This document shows, piece after piece, positions 38,475 to 51,400 of a stretch of 64,000 bases of DNA (position 1 is the first letter of the stretch; each line of letters opens with the position of its first letter). Position numbers and translations under genes: made by a program. The DNA comes from Leptasterias polaris (Eukaryota > Echinodermata > Asteroidea > Forcipulatida > Asteriidae): assembly GCA_037783415.1 (NCBI GenBank), contig JAZGTN010000017.1, forward strand, positions 1,432,501 to 1,496,500, written 5' to 3'. The notes beneath the pieces were generated by a model. The model searched no databases. It was not told where the DNA came from and saw only the letters and a program-made list of their open reading frames with translations.

Positions 38475-38918
38475 AACAAGAACTACAAAAGCACCTAAGA
38501 TTATAAGAAATTAATAAATGACGGTCCTTCATACAATCCTGCTTGGATTACTCCAACTCACTGCTACCAAGCAATTAGGAGTGTTGAGCACTAGAGCAGT
38601 ATTTCAGCAGATGCAGATGCAGACTGAATGAGAGTGAGACTGGGACTAGTGAGAGTGAGAGAGTGGAGTGGCTAGTGCAGTGGTACTTAGTGAGTGTCTG
38701 TGTAATGTTTTAATATTACGAACAAAAATGGCAGTCAGGATCATGTTTGTCATGTACACATTTTTTTAAAGCAAGTTAGACTAGAGACTGAAAATCATTC
38801 TGTTTAAGCATGGTGTAAGACTCCACAAAGAAAAAACACATACATTCTCACAAATAATACATGACTATAAAGTATAAATATAATGAGATAACACAATAAA
38901 AGACATGTGTGTACGTAC

Positions 38919-39130
38919 TTTGACAGGGTTGGCGGGCCGTTCTTTTTGCCGTCATTCTTGTGACGATTCTTTGCCGGTTTACGCTTCTTCCTCGCTTGTA
39001 TTGCCATTACTGAAAAACATCAACGAAAAAGGGGCCACAATTTACACCGTAATTTAAGTCTACAAACACTGCTCATTGTTCTTAGAGAAATATTTTAAAA
39101 CATTTTTGTACCTTTGCGTGAGCTCATGAT
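38919..39130 (-). CDS. Two 5' coding exons of a minus-strand gene with a very basic N-terminus (partial)
   Basis: Read on the minus strand, ATG AGC TCA CGC AAA G ends at a GTACAA donor (exon about 39130-39115). The next exon begins after a T-rich tract and CAG at 39009, and joins in phase to give MSSRKVMAIQARKKRKPAKN, then RHKNDGKKNGPPTLSK, and reaches a GTACGT donor at 38918. The peptide is extremely Lys/Arg-rich, like a nuclear-localisation or DNA-binding start. The ARKKRKP part is reminiscent of the SRKRRKP start of aryl hydrocarbon receptors, but I found no bHLH or PAS exon further left, so I do not name it. If real, the gene continues leftward through a long intron. It could also be a chance splice pairing. 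Confidence 0.4.
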
Positions 39131-39585
39131 GAAGAAAACCGGTGAAAGTTCTTGACACCTCGTTGGATAGATGACCTCAGTATACAGAGATTTTATGCAT
39201 GCGGTGCATGTCATCAGCAGCAATCAATCCGTTAGATTTAGAAAAGTCTCTGTGTGTGCGTCATACATATAGGACGCCCTCACTTGGCAGATATTGTCAA
39301 GCATCCATGGCCATCAGGCTGGGTGCGCAGAGTCTTACAGTACACACAAACGTTTTTATGCCCATTTTAAGTTAAATATTTGAAATAAAATTTCGGAAGT
39401 TCTGTTGTCATACTTATATAAATCATGCTGCTGAGACATTTTGGCAATTATTTAATAATCAACTAAAACTTTACTGAAAAGGGGTTCTTTCAAAAACCAC
39501 ATGGTTCTTTGCAGTTTGACCCAACAACTTGGAGAGAAAGTTTTATGAACAAAAAGGGTGTCTCTGCTAACCGTACAAGATTGTA

Positions 39586-39853
39586 TACAGCAATCCTTCA
39601 CCGATCTTGAACTCTTGGTGGCAGCAGACATGCCTCCATTACTGCGGTGTACCTGGGTGGTACTGCGCTGTTTAGCGACTGGTATAAGGTTTGGGCTACA
39701 CGGCGATCATTTGATCAGTCACGGGTTATTGGACTTTTACTTTGCAAATCGCTTAAACCCGTCTCTAGGCAGCGCAGTACCACCCAGGTACCACCGCAAT
39801 AATGGCGGTATCTGCTGCCACCAAGAGTTCAAGATCGGTGAAGGATTGCTGTA
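39586..39853. mobile_element. Fold-back MITE, 268 bp
   Basis: TACAGCAATCCTTCACCGAT at the left is repeated inverted at the right end, and the match continues with few changes almost to the centre. A 107-codon open frame across it is a by-product of the palindrome. Confidence 0.85.
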
Positions 39854-40221
39854 TTCGCATGCAAAGTTTCAAATAATTTAGTTAACATTAAAACTGTTGC
39901 CACCATAATATGTCTTGTCTCACAACCAATAAAGATGCTACTATAATTTTCAACCTCGTTCAAATGTGCATTCTCCCAAATACTAAACTCTCATGACAGA
40001 AACCAAAGCAACACGTCATTTTAAATTCAATTTATGGTCTTATTTTAATGTATAAACAAGAATACACACTTTATACAAGTACTTTTAAAAGGGGTTCCGC
40101 CACATAATTCCAAGAAATTAATTCAAAAAAGTTATCTAGCCTCAACTACCTGTCTTTTGCAGCCCTCCCAATCGAGGCCGACTACCTCTCACTACTGATA
40201 GTCTACCCGTTTGTTTTTAAT

Positions 40222-40403
40222 CAGGCATCATGATACTTGGCCCATGGGGGGAAAGAGTAGGAATATTTGATTGAGTTAAGGGCTGACCTACATGTACACA
40301 ATGGTGTAAGCTTTAATAGACTTGTCAGGCTAATCGATCTGATTTTTCTGAGGGCAAACACAAATCAGAAATCAGACTAAAAGTAGGAAGAATATTATGC
40401 TTG
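40222..40403. mobile_element. Second copy of the CAGGCATAATATT MITE
   Basis: Shares most internal text with 14853-15037 in the same orientation; the left end is CAGGCATCATGATAC. Confidence 0.7.
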
Positions 40404-41139
40404 TTTATTTAATGCTATATCGTTTCCAATTTACAGGCTTAAGTCTTTGTTATTTCATTACTTTGTGTGTGGCATTAGTTGCAATAAAAATTGAACGCTA
40501 GAGGGCGATCCACAACAAATCGATTGCACGGTTACCCGGTTAACCAAACGATAATCCTGTTAATCGTTCAAATGTTAACGATTGGGATCAGCGTAAACAA
40601 ATTCACTTGAAAAGTGCTGCGAAAATTGTGACCGCCCGATTCATATACATTGGTTATAGATTAAAAATAAATAAATGTATAACGAGGGGGGGGGGGCAAT
40701 GATTGGGGCAGACAGGGGAAACAGTTGTGTGCCTTGGCATGGAATTTGGCACACACAGCAGGCATGATATTAATTTTTTGTCTCATGAGAAAAAAGTAGG
40801 ACCATTCAAACAATTTCAGGCTATATTGATCCAAAAAATTCTGTCTTTTTCAAGGGAAAAAGAATTGGAAAATACACTTCATGCCTGAGAAAGCCTGAGC
40901 AGCTCTATGAAATTGGGCCCTACTCCCACAAAATAAGAATAAAGTTGCTACTTTCAATACAAAGATTTGTCAATGAAAAGAGTTGGAAAAGAGCTTTCCA
41001 ATGATATCCAGCACATGGGGTGCACTTTTACTAAAAACTTTTGTAGCTTGACGAAGTCATGTTTCCAATGGTTCATGTATTAAATGGTTACCAATCCATA
41101 TACAGATTGGTGTGACTCCATGCTCATTTTGTGGGAGCA

Positions 41140-41291
41140 GGGGCCAATTTCACAAAGAACTAATGATCTTAACTGTACATCAATCTTAATTGCTAAGCAG
41201 AGTGTAAATTTCACAACACAAATCACTTTGGCAATGTTGACAATTCATCTTAAGACGATCGTCTAAGTTAGTGCTTTGTGAAATCGACCCC
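41140..41291. mobile_element. TIR MITE, GGGCCAATTTCACAAAG ends
   Basis: Left GGGCCAATTTCACAAAG and right CTTTGTGAAATCGACCC; inside, GCTAAGCAGAGTGTAAAT and ATCTTAAGACGAT. Confidence 0.7.
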
Positions 41292-41671
41292 AGGCCACAT
41301 ATATTTGCTAAGGCCAGGAAAATTGTGCTTAGCTGAATCAGGTTACCAGCCAATGAACTATGTCATGTTCATTGTATGTGTGACTGGTCCTCTGTTTTTT
41401 CTCGCTAAGCAGATACATTTTCTGCTCAACAGCTTTATGAGTTAGGTGCAGGCGGGGCATAATTTCATGAAGCTGTTTAAAAAAAATTTGCTCACTATAG
41501 CAGAAGAATAGTAAGCAGAAAAAATAGTAAGCAAAAGTGTACTTCACAAACGATCCAGAAGATTTGACAGTGCCTCTGTGAGTTCATAATGGATTTGCAT
41601 TGTTGTGTTAATCATCTGCTTTGCGTTAATCAAGTGTTTACGAAATAGAAACCGATTTGAACAGGAATCAT

Positions 41672-41770
41672 AAACAAACAAAAATTGATCAGAGCGGGAC
41701 TTGAACCTGTGACCTCTGGATTAATGTGCCAGCGCTCTACCACCTGAGCTATCTAGCCCTAATATTTTGT
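41672..41770 (-). mobile_element. tRNA-derived SINE head copy
   Basis: The minus strand reads AGGGCTAGATAGCTCAGGTG, GTAGAGCGCTGGC and GGTTCAAGTCCCGC. It is the most tRNA-like copy in the window but has no proper acceptor stem and continues into SINE body, so it is not a tRNA gene. Confidence 0.7.
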
Positions 41771-41924
41771 CAATATCTTTTTTCGGGGTGCAAGTAGAAA
41801 GCAATGCAACCTGTGACTGCCGTGTAGCCAGGGATAACACCCAAGTTTGCGATACAACCTAGGAAGCGGCAGCAGAGGGATCACCCTTAAGGGGATGTGA
41901 CTTTATATTTCAAATATCAAGTAA

Positions 41925-42080
41925 TAAACCATAAGGGAAACTGACCGAGTAATTTTTAAATAATTTTGGGCTGAACAAAGAAAAATTGACTTGAGCAGGA
42001 ATTGAACCTGCGATCCTTGGATTAACGTGCCAGCGCTCTACCAACTAGGCTTTCTAGCCCCAATGTTGGTGGTCTCCCTG
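41925..42080 (-). mobile_element. Second tRNA-derived SINE family, best copy
   Basis: The minus strand has GGGGCTAGAAAGCCTAGTTG, GTAGAGCGCTGGCACGTTAA and B box GGTTCAATTCC, then TTTGTTCAGCCCAAAATTAT and a TTTCCCTTATGGTTTATTA end. About 155 bp. Other copies: 36470, 41672, 42420, 52500, 60465, 60778. Confidence 0.75.
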
Positions 42081-42419
42081 TAAGAAACTGTGCAGAGAAA
42101 CACTACAAAAGCAGATAGGCTTTATGAAGTTGGCCCCTGGTGTAACATATTCTGACACTTTGTGGTAATTCTGTAGACCTTTAACATGGTTTGGCTGTCC
42201 GGTTCCCTGTATTCACAATGACAATGGTAGTTGTAATTCCCATTTCATTTATAGGTACCTGATAATTTGACCTTCCAACCACTTATTTGGTTTACATTGA
42301 GTTGAATTGGACGTTGTGAACTACAGTATCATGGTAAGTATCCTGGACAATACGAAGTATCAATGCAGCACTTTACTTTCCAAGACTGTTAGATATTTTG
42401 TGTAAAAATTCTTAATGAT

Positions 42420-42508
42420 ACCAAATAATAAACCACAAGGGAAACTGACTGGGTAAACTTGTAAATGATTTGGGATTGAACAAAGACAAATTGACTAGTT
42501 CGGGACCC
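42420..42508 (-). repeat. SINE tail fragment
   Basis: AAACTGACTGGGTAAAC and GATTTGGGATTGAACAAAGA match the 3' half of the 42-kb SINE; the head is missing. Confidence 0.6.
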
Positions 42509-44491
42509 CAAATATTAAATTCTTAATGGCTACAACATATACGTGCTAATGACTTGGCCCATGGGAACAGGGGTTGCTTTGGGTGTTGCAGCACCCCAAA
42601 CATTTTGGATGGAGGGTGTTGGAATATACCAGGGCACAACCTACTTTTCATATGTACAAGAATAATTAGACCATAATCATAAGATATCCCTGAAAATAAT
42701 TACAACACATTACAAAAATAAATCTATGTTGAATGCCCACTATTTCCTTCCGTGCCGGCATGCAAGTACCTTACATATGTTTATGTGCTGTTTGTAACAT
42801 TATGAGTGGCGTTTTATGTTGCCGTCGCAGATAGTCTTTGGGAAAAAAACCAGCACCCCCGGCGAAAATGTTTTTTCGCAGGTCTGCGAGTGTTATGATG
42901 AACCATAGTTAGTAAACCTACGGGTTCCAACCATGTATAAAGCACTTTTGGGAGAAGTGATGGTTCTCAGAACGACGGGTGTGGTCTGGACGTTTTGAAC
43001 AGTTTACTCTGCTTGTCTTAAGGAGAATGCTGGGTTGCTGATGATACAGTTCGAAACGTCAAGAAGAACACTCCTCTTGAATGTTATACATTGTTGTATC
43101 CGTAAGTTTATTACGATATAGTTTTTATGATCCACACCGTGCAAAGTTTCAAACTTCCGGTAGTCAACCTCAAAATGGGAGAATATCAACGACGGAAATC
43201 TAGGAAGTAAATCCACATTCCTAAGGAGCATTCAGTTACAGAGCTCATACAAATAGCCCATCCCATGAAATATGCTGACTACATTAACACATGCATAAGA
43301 CACAATACATTGGCAAACGACACAGAGATGTGCACTAGGCAGACACACAAATGCGTTTGCGCCAAGCCACCATCAGCCCCATACAAAAAGACGCAATGTT
43401 CCCTCATCTTGCCAACCAGTAGTGTTAGTGTGTATGTGCAACTCCAGCCAGGTTCATACTTCCTGTGAATGCAAATACGATACGAATTTTGACGTCACAC
43501 ATTCGCAACGAACAATTTGGAAGAGTTGAGATGTGGCCAACTCCTGCAAAACATTCGCAGCAAAAACAGAGCTGTGACGTCAAAATTCGCTTCGTATTCG
43601 AATTTGCGGGATGAGGAAGTATGAACCAGGCTTTGCACATTTCATGGGGAGGGTCTACTCAGAGTAAGGCAAGACTATAAACCAATACATACGCCAAGCA
43701 TTTCTGGTAGGACATTGTTTTATTAATCGCTACAATTCATACTTTTCCAGCCATGATACATCAAATTACGTTGTTGAAAGACTTCTAAGGCCTGGAATTT
43801 CATTCATTTCAGGAGCAAACTGAACCCTGGTTGGACTGCCCTCTTCCCTACATTGAGTCAGTAGTAGTGCAATGAAGACCATTGTCCGTCTGGGCTAGTA
43901 GCAAGACCACTATCCCTAAGAAGATGACAATTCCCCTGAGAAAATTTGACAATAGATGGATAAGGGCATTCCTATTGGGATTCCTAAGTGTTGTCTTCAC
44001 TTGGTTAAGTCCTTGTTTTATTGTAACAATATGTTCTCAACAACAAAATTCCAGAAACTCCTAAATTAATGGCACAAGTAAGCACAGAAAAATTGAAGAA
44101 TTCCAGGCGGTTCGTGTTTAAGGCAAAGACATGGGGCATGGAGGTAATGTTTCTGCACAGGTAACGGGAAAGTCACCGGTAATCCCGAAGCAAACTGGTT
44201 AAGTTGACAATAATATATGTATGTGTGCCCTGTCTCTTCAAAACAAACTTTTAATTTGCATACACAACCTGTTTCCTCATTCCTGTTCATGATTTATGGC
44301 ATTAAGGCCCAATCCTTGAATATTTGTTTCATTTCTCTTTCTGTAAAAAGAATTCAAGGAATCCTTAAAAATGGCTAGAGAAACCTGGAAAGAGGTCACA
44401 AAAATGGGGGAAACCAGAGTTTGGAAACCCTGTCAGTTTGTCAGAATAGCTCTTGGGTGTGTTTTTGTAGTCGTAACCAATAACTGTTTCG
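42509..44491. other. Gene-free stretch apart from the MITE at 43448
   Basis: A short MITE-like start (AAGGCCTGGAATTTCATTC) at 43789. No exon recognised. Confidence 0.4.
43448..43631. mobile_element. TIR MITE, AGCCAGGTTCATACTTCC ends
   Basis: AGCCAGGTTCATACTTCCT is inverted at the right end with one change; the arms extend through TTTTGACGTCA. About 184 bp, no clear duplication. Confidence 0.8.
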
Positions 44492-44499
44492 GTTGAATT

Positions 44500-44955
44500 T
44501 AGGGCTGGAACGTTTAACCAGTTAACAGTTTAACTACAAAACAATTCTAAAAAACATTTCCAAGTTGCTTTAACGATTAAACCAAGCTGACAGCAAAACT
44601 AAAAATTGTTAAAAATTTGACATTCCTTTTACTGAAATTGTTAGCCCCCAGATGCTATCCAGGGAGAATGATTGACATCTCTTTTGTTGGTGGAACTGTC
44701 TTATCTTAATCCCCTACAAAATAAAAATATATTATTTTTCAATCCCCTACAATTTGTTAAATACATTTTGCTTTGTGTGCTGCCACACCTGTGATTTGTG
44801 GTTTTGTGACTGTAAAGACTGGCTATAGCGTTCTATTATTAATCCAGGTCAATACTGATCGGCTCATAGTTTGGACTGGGATCGGTAGAAATGGTTTAAG
44901 TAGTCACAAGTTCCATTTAAACATTTAAGAAAACAGACGTAGATGCACAACCCTA
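44500..44955. mobile_element. Short hAT-like element with duplication GTTGAATT
   Basis: Starts TAGGGCTGGAACG and ends in the inverse of TAGGGTTGTGC. Perfect 8-bp direct repeat GTTGAATT at 44492-44499 and 44956-44963. 456 bp. Its right half is similar to 33775-34024, and its middle to the inverted stretch 61125-61215. Confidence 0.85.
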
Positions 44956-45318
44956 GTTGAATTGCCTATTTGTTAATCACTGGCCAATAACCAAAACAGG
45001 TATTGGTTACAGCCGCGACAACGCACCCCTGGTCCTAGGTGGGATTCGAATAAGGACCCCCAGAGGTGACAAGGAAGAGAAAGTACCACTCAGTCAACCG
45101 GAGTGGTCCTCCAAGATGGCTATAGTATAATGACTAGTGTCCCAGAATGACATCCCTGCCTCCATCAACCACAATATTGTGTTCTCTTCCTTAATAGCTT
45201 CACTGGCACAGCAAAAAAACACTGGAGGTCATCTGTGAAAATTTGGGGCACGTCAAGTTCTCGTCCTCTTTCTGAAAAGCGTCTTTACAAGGATTTGTCC
45301 GAAGGAAATTATTGCACT

Positions 45319-45447
45319 TCATTTCTTGCTGCTTGAATCTTTCTTCTCTCTTCGCTTCATGGCTACGGTGCACTGCGGACAAAACCATTTACCTTTAGGG
45401 GGGTTCGTGATGCCCACACAGCCATAGTGGAACCATTCAATCGGACA
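45319..45447 (-). CDS. ING3: ING3 terminal coding exon 10 (second half of the PHD finger)
   Basis: 129 bp including TGA. Starts [12 protein letters not shown] with ligands C359, H365 and C368, then KGKWFCPQC with C381 and C384, then a lysine-rich tail. Acceptor CACAG. The 3' UTR end and poly(A) signal are not resolved. Confidence 0.97.
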   Translation of the reverse strand, partial: CPIEWFHYGCVGITNPPKGKWFCPQCTVAMKRREKKDSSSKK

Positions 45448-48400
45448 CTGTGTAAGGAATACAGAGAAAAAGGCACAATTTACCGATAAGCTTTAAGTTT
45501 TTAATGATGATCTATGAGGATTATTACACTGCACAAATTGTTTGGAGCTTCTTTTTTCTTGTAAATCCCGCGGTGTGGCATTTACATACTTGCCATAACT
45601 GTTTATATGCAACTATAGGGCCTTGTCACACAAGACGACTTGAAGGCAACCAACTGCATCGCATGCTGCAGGACCACTTTGGTAGAATGTGAGTAATTTT
45701 TCAACCAATGTCTTACGATCCCCAAGGAAAATATGTGAATTATGCGAATTATGCATTTACTTCTTAGAGATTGCCTGGAACTGGTTGCCTGTAAATTGCC
45801 TCGTGTGACATCGCCCATAGACTACAAAAAATGGGGTGCGTGGAAGACTGCACCCGCATGTGACATTAGTGCAAGGAGTCAACAGATTAAAAGGTCAGCC
45901 AAAAACTTTCCAACAATGAACAGACCCTTTGACATGTCACAAATGAGTCCACTTCATTACAGTACTCCAAAACAAATAGCTTAAAGGTATTATCCAGGGT
46001 CGGTAGAACTGACAAAATAGTCACAGACAGTGTCCTTTTTTGTGTGTGATCAACCATATACATGAAATAACAAACTGTACAATTTGGGCTTAAAGGGTGT
46101 GTACAACATTGGTAATTGCCAAAGACCTGTATCCACACTTGATGTGACACAACATATACATGAAATAACAAACCTGTGAAAGTTTAAGCTAAATCGGTCT
46201 TCGGAGTCATGAGAAAACAGTGAAAAAAAACCTTATGTGTTTTAACTTCTTTTCAAACATCGGAATTTATCCTGCAGGATAAAGACTATTATTTTACTCA
46301 TTTCTTTTTTTTTTGATTTTCAGACACAGTTTTTCTTTAATATGACTTTATTTCAGGCGGAAATATTTCACAGAAAAAATAGTTCTAGAATGAACTTCAT
46401 AATCAAGTAAGGTTTCAGACTAAAATTAAACAACGATGTTTTTTATCCTCCCTCCCTCCGTCCATTTCGGAGAACTTTAAATACCGTAGTCAAATCCATT
46501 CCTATAATACTCGTTCAGCCAATAAGATTCACATCCCCAGGCTCCGCACTTCCTTTGCTCAACGTACTGTTTTGTTCATGGGTCCACAAATTTGGAATAA
46601 CCTCCCTCCAAACATCACTAGCATTGCCTCTCTTCATATCTTTAAGCATTCTGTCAAAAAATTCCTCATTGGCAAATATAAATGATTGTCGTGTCTCCAG
46701 GTGTTTAATCCCAGTAATCTTTAAGAATGGAACCCGCCTTTAGTATGTCTCCAGACACCCTCGATCCCAATTATTAAAATGAAGGTTAATTCGTATGCTC
46801 TCTCCCCATTCCAGTCCAGACAAAGTTACATTGTTTTTGTTCCGTGAATTTGTCCTAAGTCCTGTGTTTTCTTTTGTGTGCTTAAATGTAAATTGTTTGT
46901 AACTTTACCCTGTATTTGCCAATGGTTGAGTGGGGGTCGTCGGCCCAGTGTTCTTCATGTTCATCCCATGTATCTTTTTCACTGTTTTTCTTTTCGCTTT
47001 CTTCGAAAAGCAATCAACAAATAAATAAATAATTCAAAATTCCACTTATAAATAATTCAAAATTCCACTTATTTCTAGTCCGTTTGCATGAATACACCCA
47101 CTTTCCCATTGGCACTTACATAGGGTCATCGATACAAGCCCTATGGGTTTCTAGATGGCCCCCCGCTCAATATGTATTATTTTCTTCAAAGCCGTTGATT
47201 TATGACTTATTGTTTACTTGAGTGGAAATTAATAAACAAACAAACAAACAAACAAATAATACCGTTAATAACAAGAACACAGCACTCACATTTGTATTGT
47301 CGCATCCAACCATTTCACCGTAGGATACCTGATTGCACACGCAGTATCGGGGCTCATTGGGGTCATAGGACCAATCAGGGGCAGGTGGGTTGGTGTCCTC
47401 AAGGATACTATCAGTCAGGAGGTCTGCTAGAGGCTGTAACGACACCGCCGACGTGGGCTGCAGTTGGGCGCTGGTCACACTGGGGGTTGACGCCCGCGAA
47501 TTGTTCCTGCTGTAATAAATCAAGTGACATCAGCCGGGGAAGGCCGACGTCATAGTTACAGTTAACGGGACAGATCAAAATAAAAGTACCTAAGATTCGT
47601 CACAAAATACCCATGTGTAGCTGTTGGTGCTGATTTGTCTAATTCTTTGAACCAATATCCAGTTTTAACACTAAGAGCAGGGGACATTGGGGCACCACAC
47701 TTATGACAGGATGGATCAAATAAAAGCATTAAGGTACCTAAAATACATCACAAAACATTCCTTTATATCTGTTGGTGTTGTTATTTTTAACATTATGCCA
47801 CCATTATCCAGTTTTAACCAGTAGAGTGGGGGACTTTAGGGCACAACAGTTATAACAAGATTGATCAAAATAGAAATAATCAATTACATCCTTTTATATC
47901 TGTTATTCTAATTCTATGAACATATATCCAGTTTAACCACTAGAGTACATACTCTAGTATGTATTATTCCTCTATTTTATTATTTATTTCCTCTATTTTC
48001 TATTATTCCTCTATTTTTCCTCTATATAGAGGAAAAATGGGGCACCACAAGACGGATTAAAATAAAGCAATCAAGCACCTACAATTCATCACAAAATGTC
48101 TACTAACATCTGTTGGTGCTACTATTTTTAATTCTACGAACCAATGCCCAGTTTTTACCACTAGGGTAGGGGACATTTGGGGCACTCAGGCATGCGAGCG
48201 GGTCATGGAAAAAAACGAGGAAAACTTGTTTTTAGTTAGCAAGCGAAGTCCGTGTCCGGATTTTGGGCCAGCGCTACAGTCTGAATAACAGGCTTTGTAC
48301 TGCAGCGTAGACAAAACATTAACAGGAACATAGGCCACAATTGTTACCTGGTAACAATGTGTTGTTCGTCCTCATTTTCAAGATGTTTTTGTGGCATTCC

Positions 48401-51400
48401 TTAGACAGGTGTTCCACAAGCGCGATGCGTCCTCGACAGCCATTATTTAGTTTCCTTGTCCACACACGTGGAAGACCGTGTGCGCCCAGTCTTGGCTTTT
48501 CAAGGCGTTGGCTTTTCAATACATTTTTTAGTAAAGCGCCCTCTCTTGGTGGAACGGGACGACGACATGCAAAGTATCATCGCGCTTAACAAAAAATGAA
48601 CAACAACGGCTTTAATCAAAGACTAACGCGGAGCATTTTACCGGATCTAGTCCCCGACTCATGTGTCAAAATCAAATCGCAAATTGCTTCCCGATGCCAG
48701 GTTCCCCTTCTCTGTGTGAGTGTTGTGCAGTAAAATTACTTGCTGCTTAATGAAAAAAAAACAAAAAAAAAAAACGCGGACCGGCCATTCACGGTGAAGA
48801 CGGGAAAAACGCGGAGCCCGCAAGAAAAACGCGGAATGGGAAAATTAAAAACGCGGATTTCAGCGTAAACACGTAAGTCTCACATGCCTGGGCACTACAC
48901 ACAACTTAAAGGTTACTGACCTTCGACCCCTATGCCTGCTGCTCTCTGTTGTTGTTGGTGTGGAGGATGTAGTGGCTGCAGTACTTGATGATGATTGACT
49001 GTGATCTCTTCCGACTGCACCCAGTCCACTGAACCCTCCAGACTTCAGTGCCTCGTAACTTGCTTTCAGGCTGGCTGTACGTCTTCCCTGTTGCATCTAT
49101 CATAAAAAAATAACGCAAAATCTTTACCATTTCTAATCTGTAAAGGACTCGTCAAAACGGTTTTATATACCACGCACACAGATCCTTATCATTTGATTGG
49201 TGGAACGTACATCACGTGTCATCCATTATTTTGCCATGTATTCCTATCGAGTCACTTTACAATTTAATATTGGATTCCAATATGGATAATTATTGGACGC
49301 TTCACAGCGTCGCCCAAAAATTATTCGTTCCCGCGCAATTATCCAAGCGAGGTTGTGTCACAGTCGTGTCACAGTGGACAAGGTTGGTGTCTACATGAAG
49401 TAGTCCAAGTTCTTTAGAAGTTTTTTTAAAAGAAGAGTGTGGGGGTGGACGAGGGTTCATGTCTAGTTTGTGTTTAATGTGAACAAATTTGAAATTACAA
49501 GGATCTATGCGTGAGTTATATAAAACAAACATTCCATTTCACTTGGCTTTGCCTCATGCAATGGAATAGTCCAGATTTCACCTCAGGATTATATTCTATG
49601 ACAAAGTATAATTTCTCCAACCATCAGTAAAAGTTGGCGCCCTCTTTTTCCCCTATTTCCCCCCCCCCCCGGTTTCAGAAATCTTACTGACTTTTTAGGA
49701 TTCTTAAACTTAAAAATCCAATAAAATTGAAACGACTGATGTATATGTTTTTTGCCTCACCTGTAATGTGTTAGACACAGCTTGAGCAGCAGCTAGTGCG
49801 ATGGCATTGCTTCCAGCACCAACATGGCCAAGACTGTAGGACAGGGCTGGTTGGGCCGACCCAGAGTCTCTCCCATCCAGTAACGAGGAACCTCCCTTTG
49901 TCGTCAGGCTGGATGAGCGGAAGCTGAGCATGTCCTGGTGCATGTCGGCGTTGAGGTTGGACAGTAGTTTCTTTTCCGACAGAGACTTCTTATCAACGTG
50001 ATTGTCAAAGTGGTTTTTCCTTTCTGTGTATTGCAAGAGAGGAAAAACTGTTGATTCTCTTGCGACAGTCACTAATATCTTGATGGAAGGGTTTAACAAT
50101 GGCTTTTATCGCTCACGAACAAAATGCCACGAAATTCCCACATAAAAAAAAGTATATAAAGGAAAATCTGCATCCTATTTACAGTCATTCCATACACGGG
50201 GTGTTGGGTATCTTTGGAATGTTCTTTACCTACCGTCTCCAGAAATAATGATACTTGGGTTCTTCTAGTTGCTAGACCAAGACGCTATACAACATTATCC
50301 TCATTCATCAGGCATACTTTAAAGGTATTATACAGGATTGGCAGAGCTGACAAAATAATCACAGACAGTGTTCATGTTTTGTGTAATCAACCACATACAT
50401 GAAATAACAAACCTGTGAAAATTTGAGCTCAATTGGTCATCGAGGTCACGAGAAAATAGTGAAAAGAGACCTTATGTGTTTTCTGTTTTTCAAACATCGA
50501 GTTTATTATCCCGCGTGATAAAAACTATTGTTTTACTCATTTCTCAGAAACGATAGCATTTTAGGCAGAAATATTTTAAGGAACCCTTTCTACCATTACT
50601 TACTTTAAATCATGTAAATTATGTGTGAATCTGTGAACATTTGTGTTTTTCGATCTTACCAATAGTGTACAGGGCCTTTAAAGCACATGTGTCACATTGG
50701 CAATTGTCAAAGACAAGTATCCACACTCGATGTGACCCAACATATACATGAAATAACAAACCTGTGAAAGTTTCAGTTCAATCGGTCATTGAAAAAAAGT
50801 GGGGGGGGGGGGGGGGAGAGTTTTTGACTTGCAAGATCAAAACCAACTGTTTTACTAATTTCTCAAAAACTACTGCATTTCAAGCAAAAATATTTCAAAG
50901 TGTGTTTCTCACCATGACCATCTTTGTACCATTTACGTTGTGGGCAAATCTGTAAACATTTATATTTTGACTCTTAATAATAATAATAATAATAATTAGT
51001 TCTTATATAGCGCATTTTACAATAACGTATCAACGCGCTTTACATTAGTGCCCTGGTCATTGGGCCAATAACATTCCTTTAATCTTTCTCAGCTCCCTGG
51101 CGAGTATACAGCCCTGGGCTGCCGTGGCGCTCAGAAGGCTTTTTCAAACACAATATCGACCTCTACCCTTGCAGGTACCGATTTATACCCCTGGGTGAAG
51201 AGAAGCAATTATAGCAAAGTGTATTGCTCAAGGACACAAGCGTCATGACCGGGACTCGAACCCACACCCCGATGACTAAACCACCAGAACTTGAATCCGA
51301 TGCTCTAAACCACTCGGCCATGACACCCTACTCTTTACCAGTGTTGCACACGTCCTTCAATGAATTCATAACATGTCTCAACTCTCTGGGGAGCATACAA

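Noticed and set aside
38919..39130. Naming the minus-strand basic exons as aryl hydrocarbon receptor
   Set aside because: Only a short ARKKRKP similarity; the diagnostic SKRHRDRLN-type bHLH start is not found in the window.
39558..39881. 107-codon plus-strand frame
   Set aside because: It reads across a 268-bp inverted repeat (fold-back MITE) and has no splice or homology support.
41695..41760. tRNA gene candidate on the minus strand
   Set aside because: A and B boxes are good, but the sequence continues into SINE body shared with other copies and no closed acceptor stem is seen.
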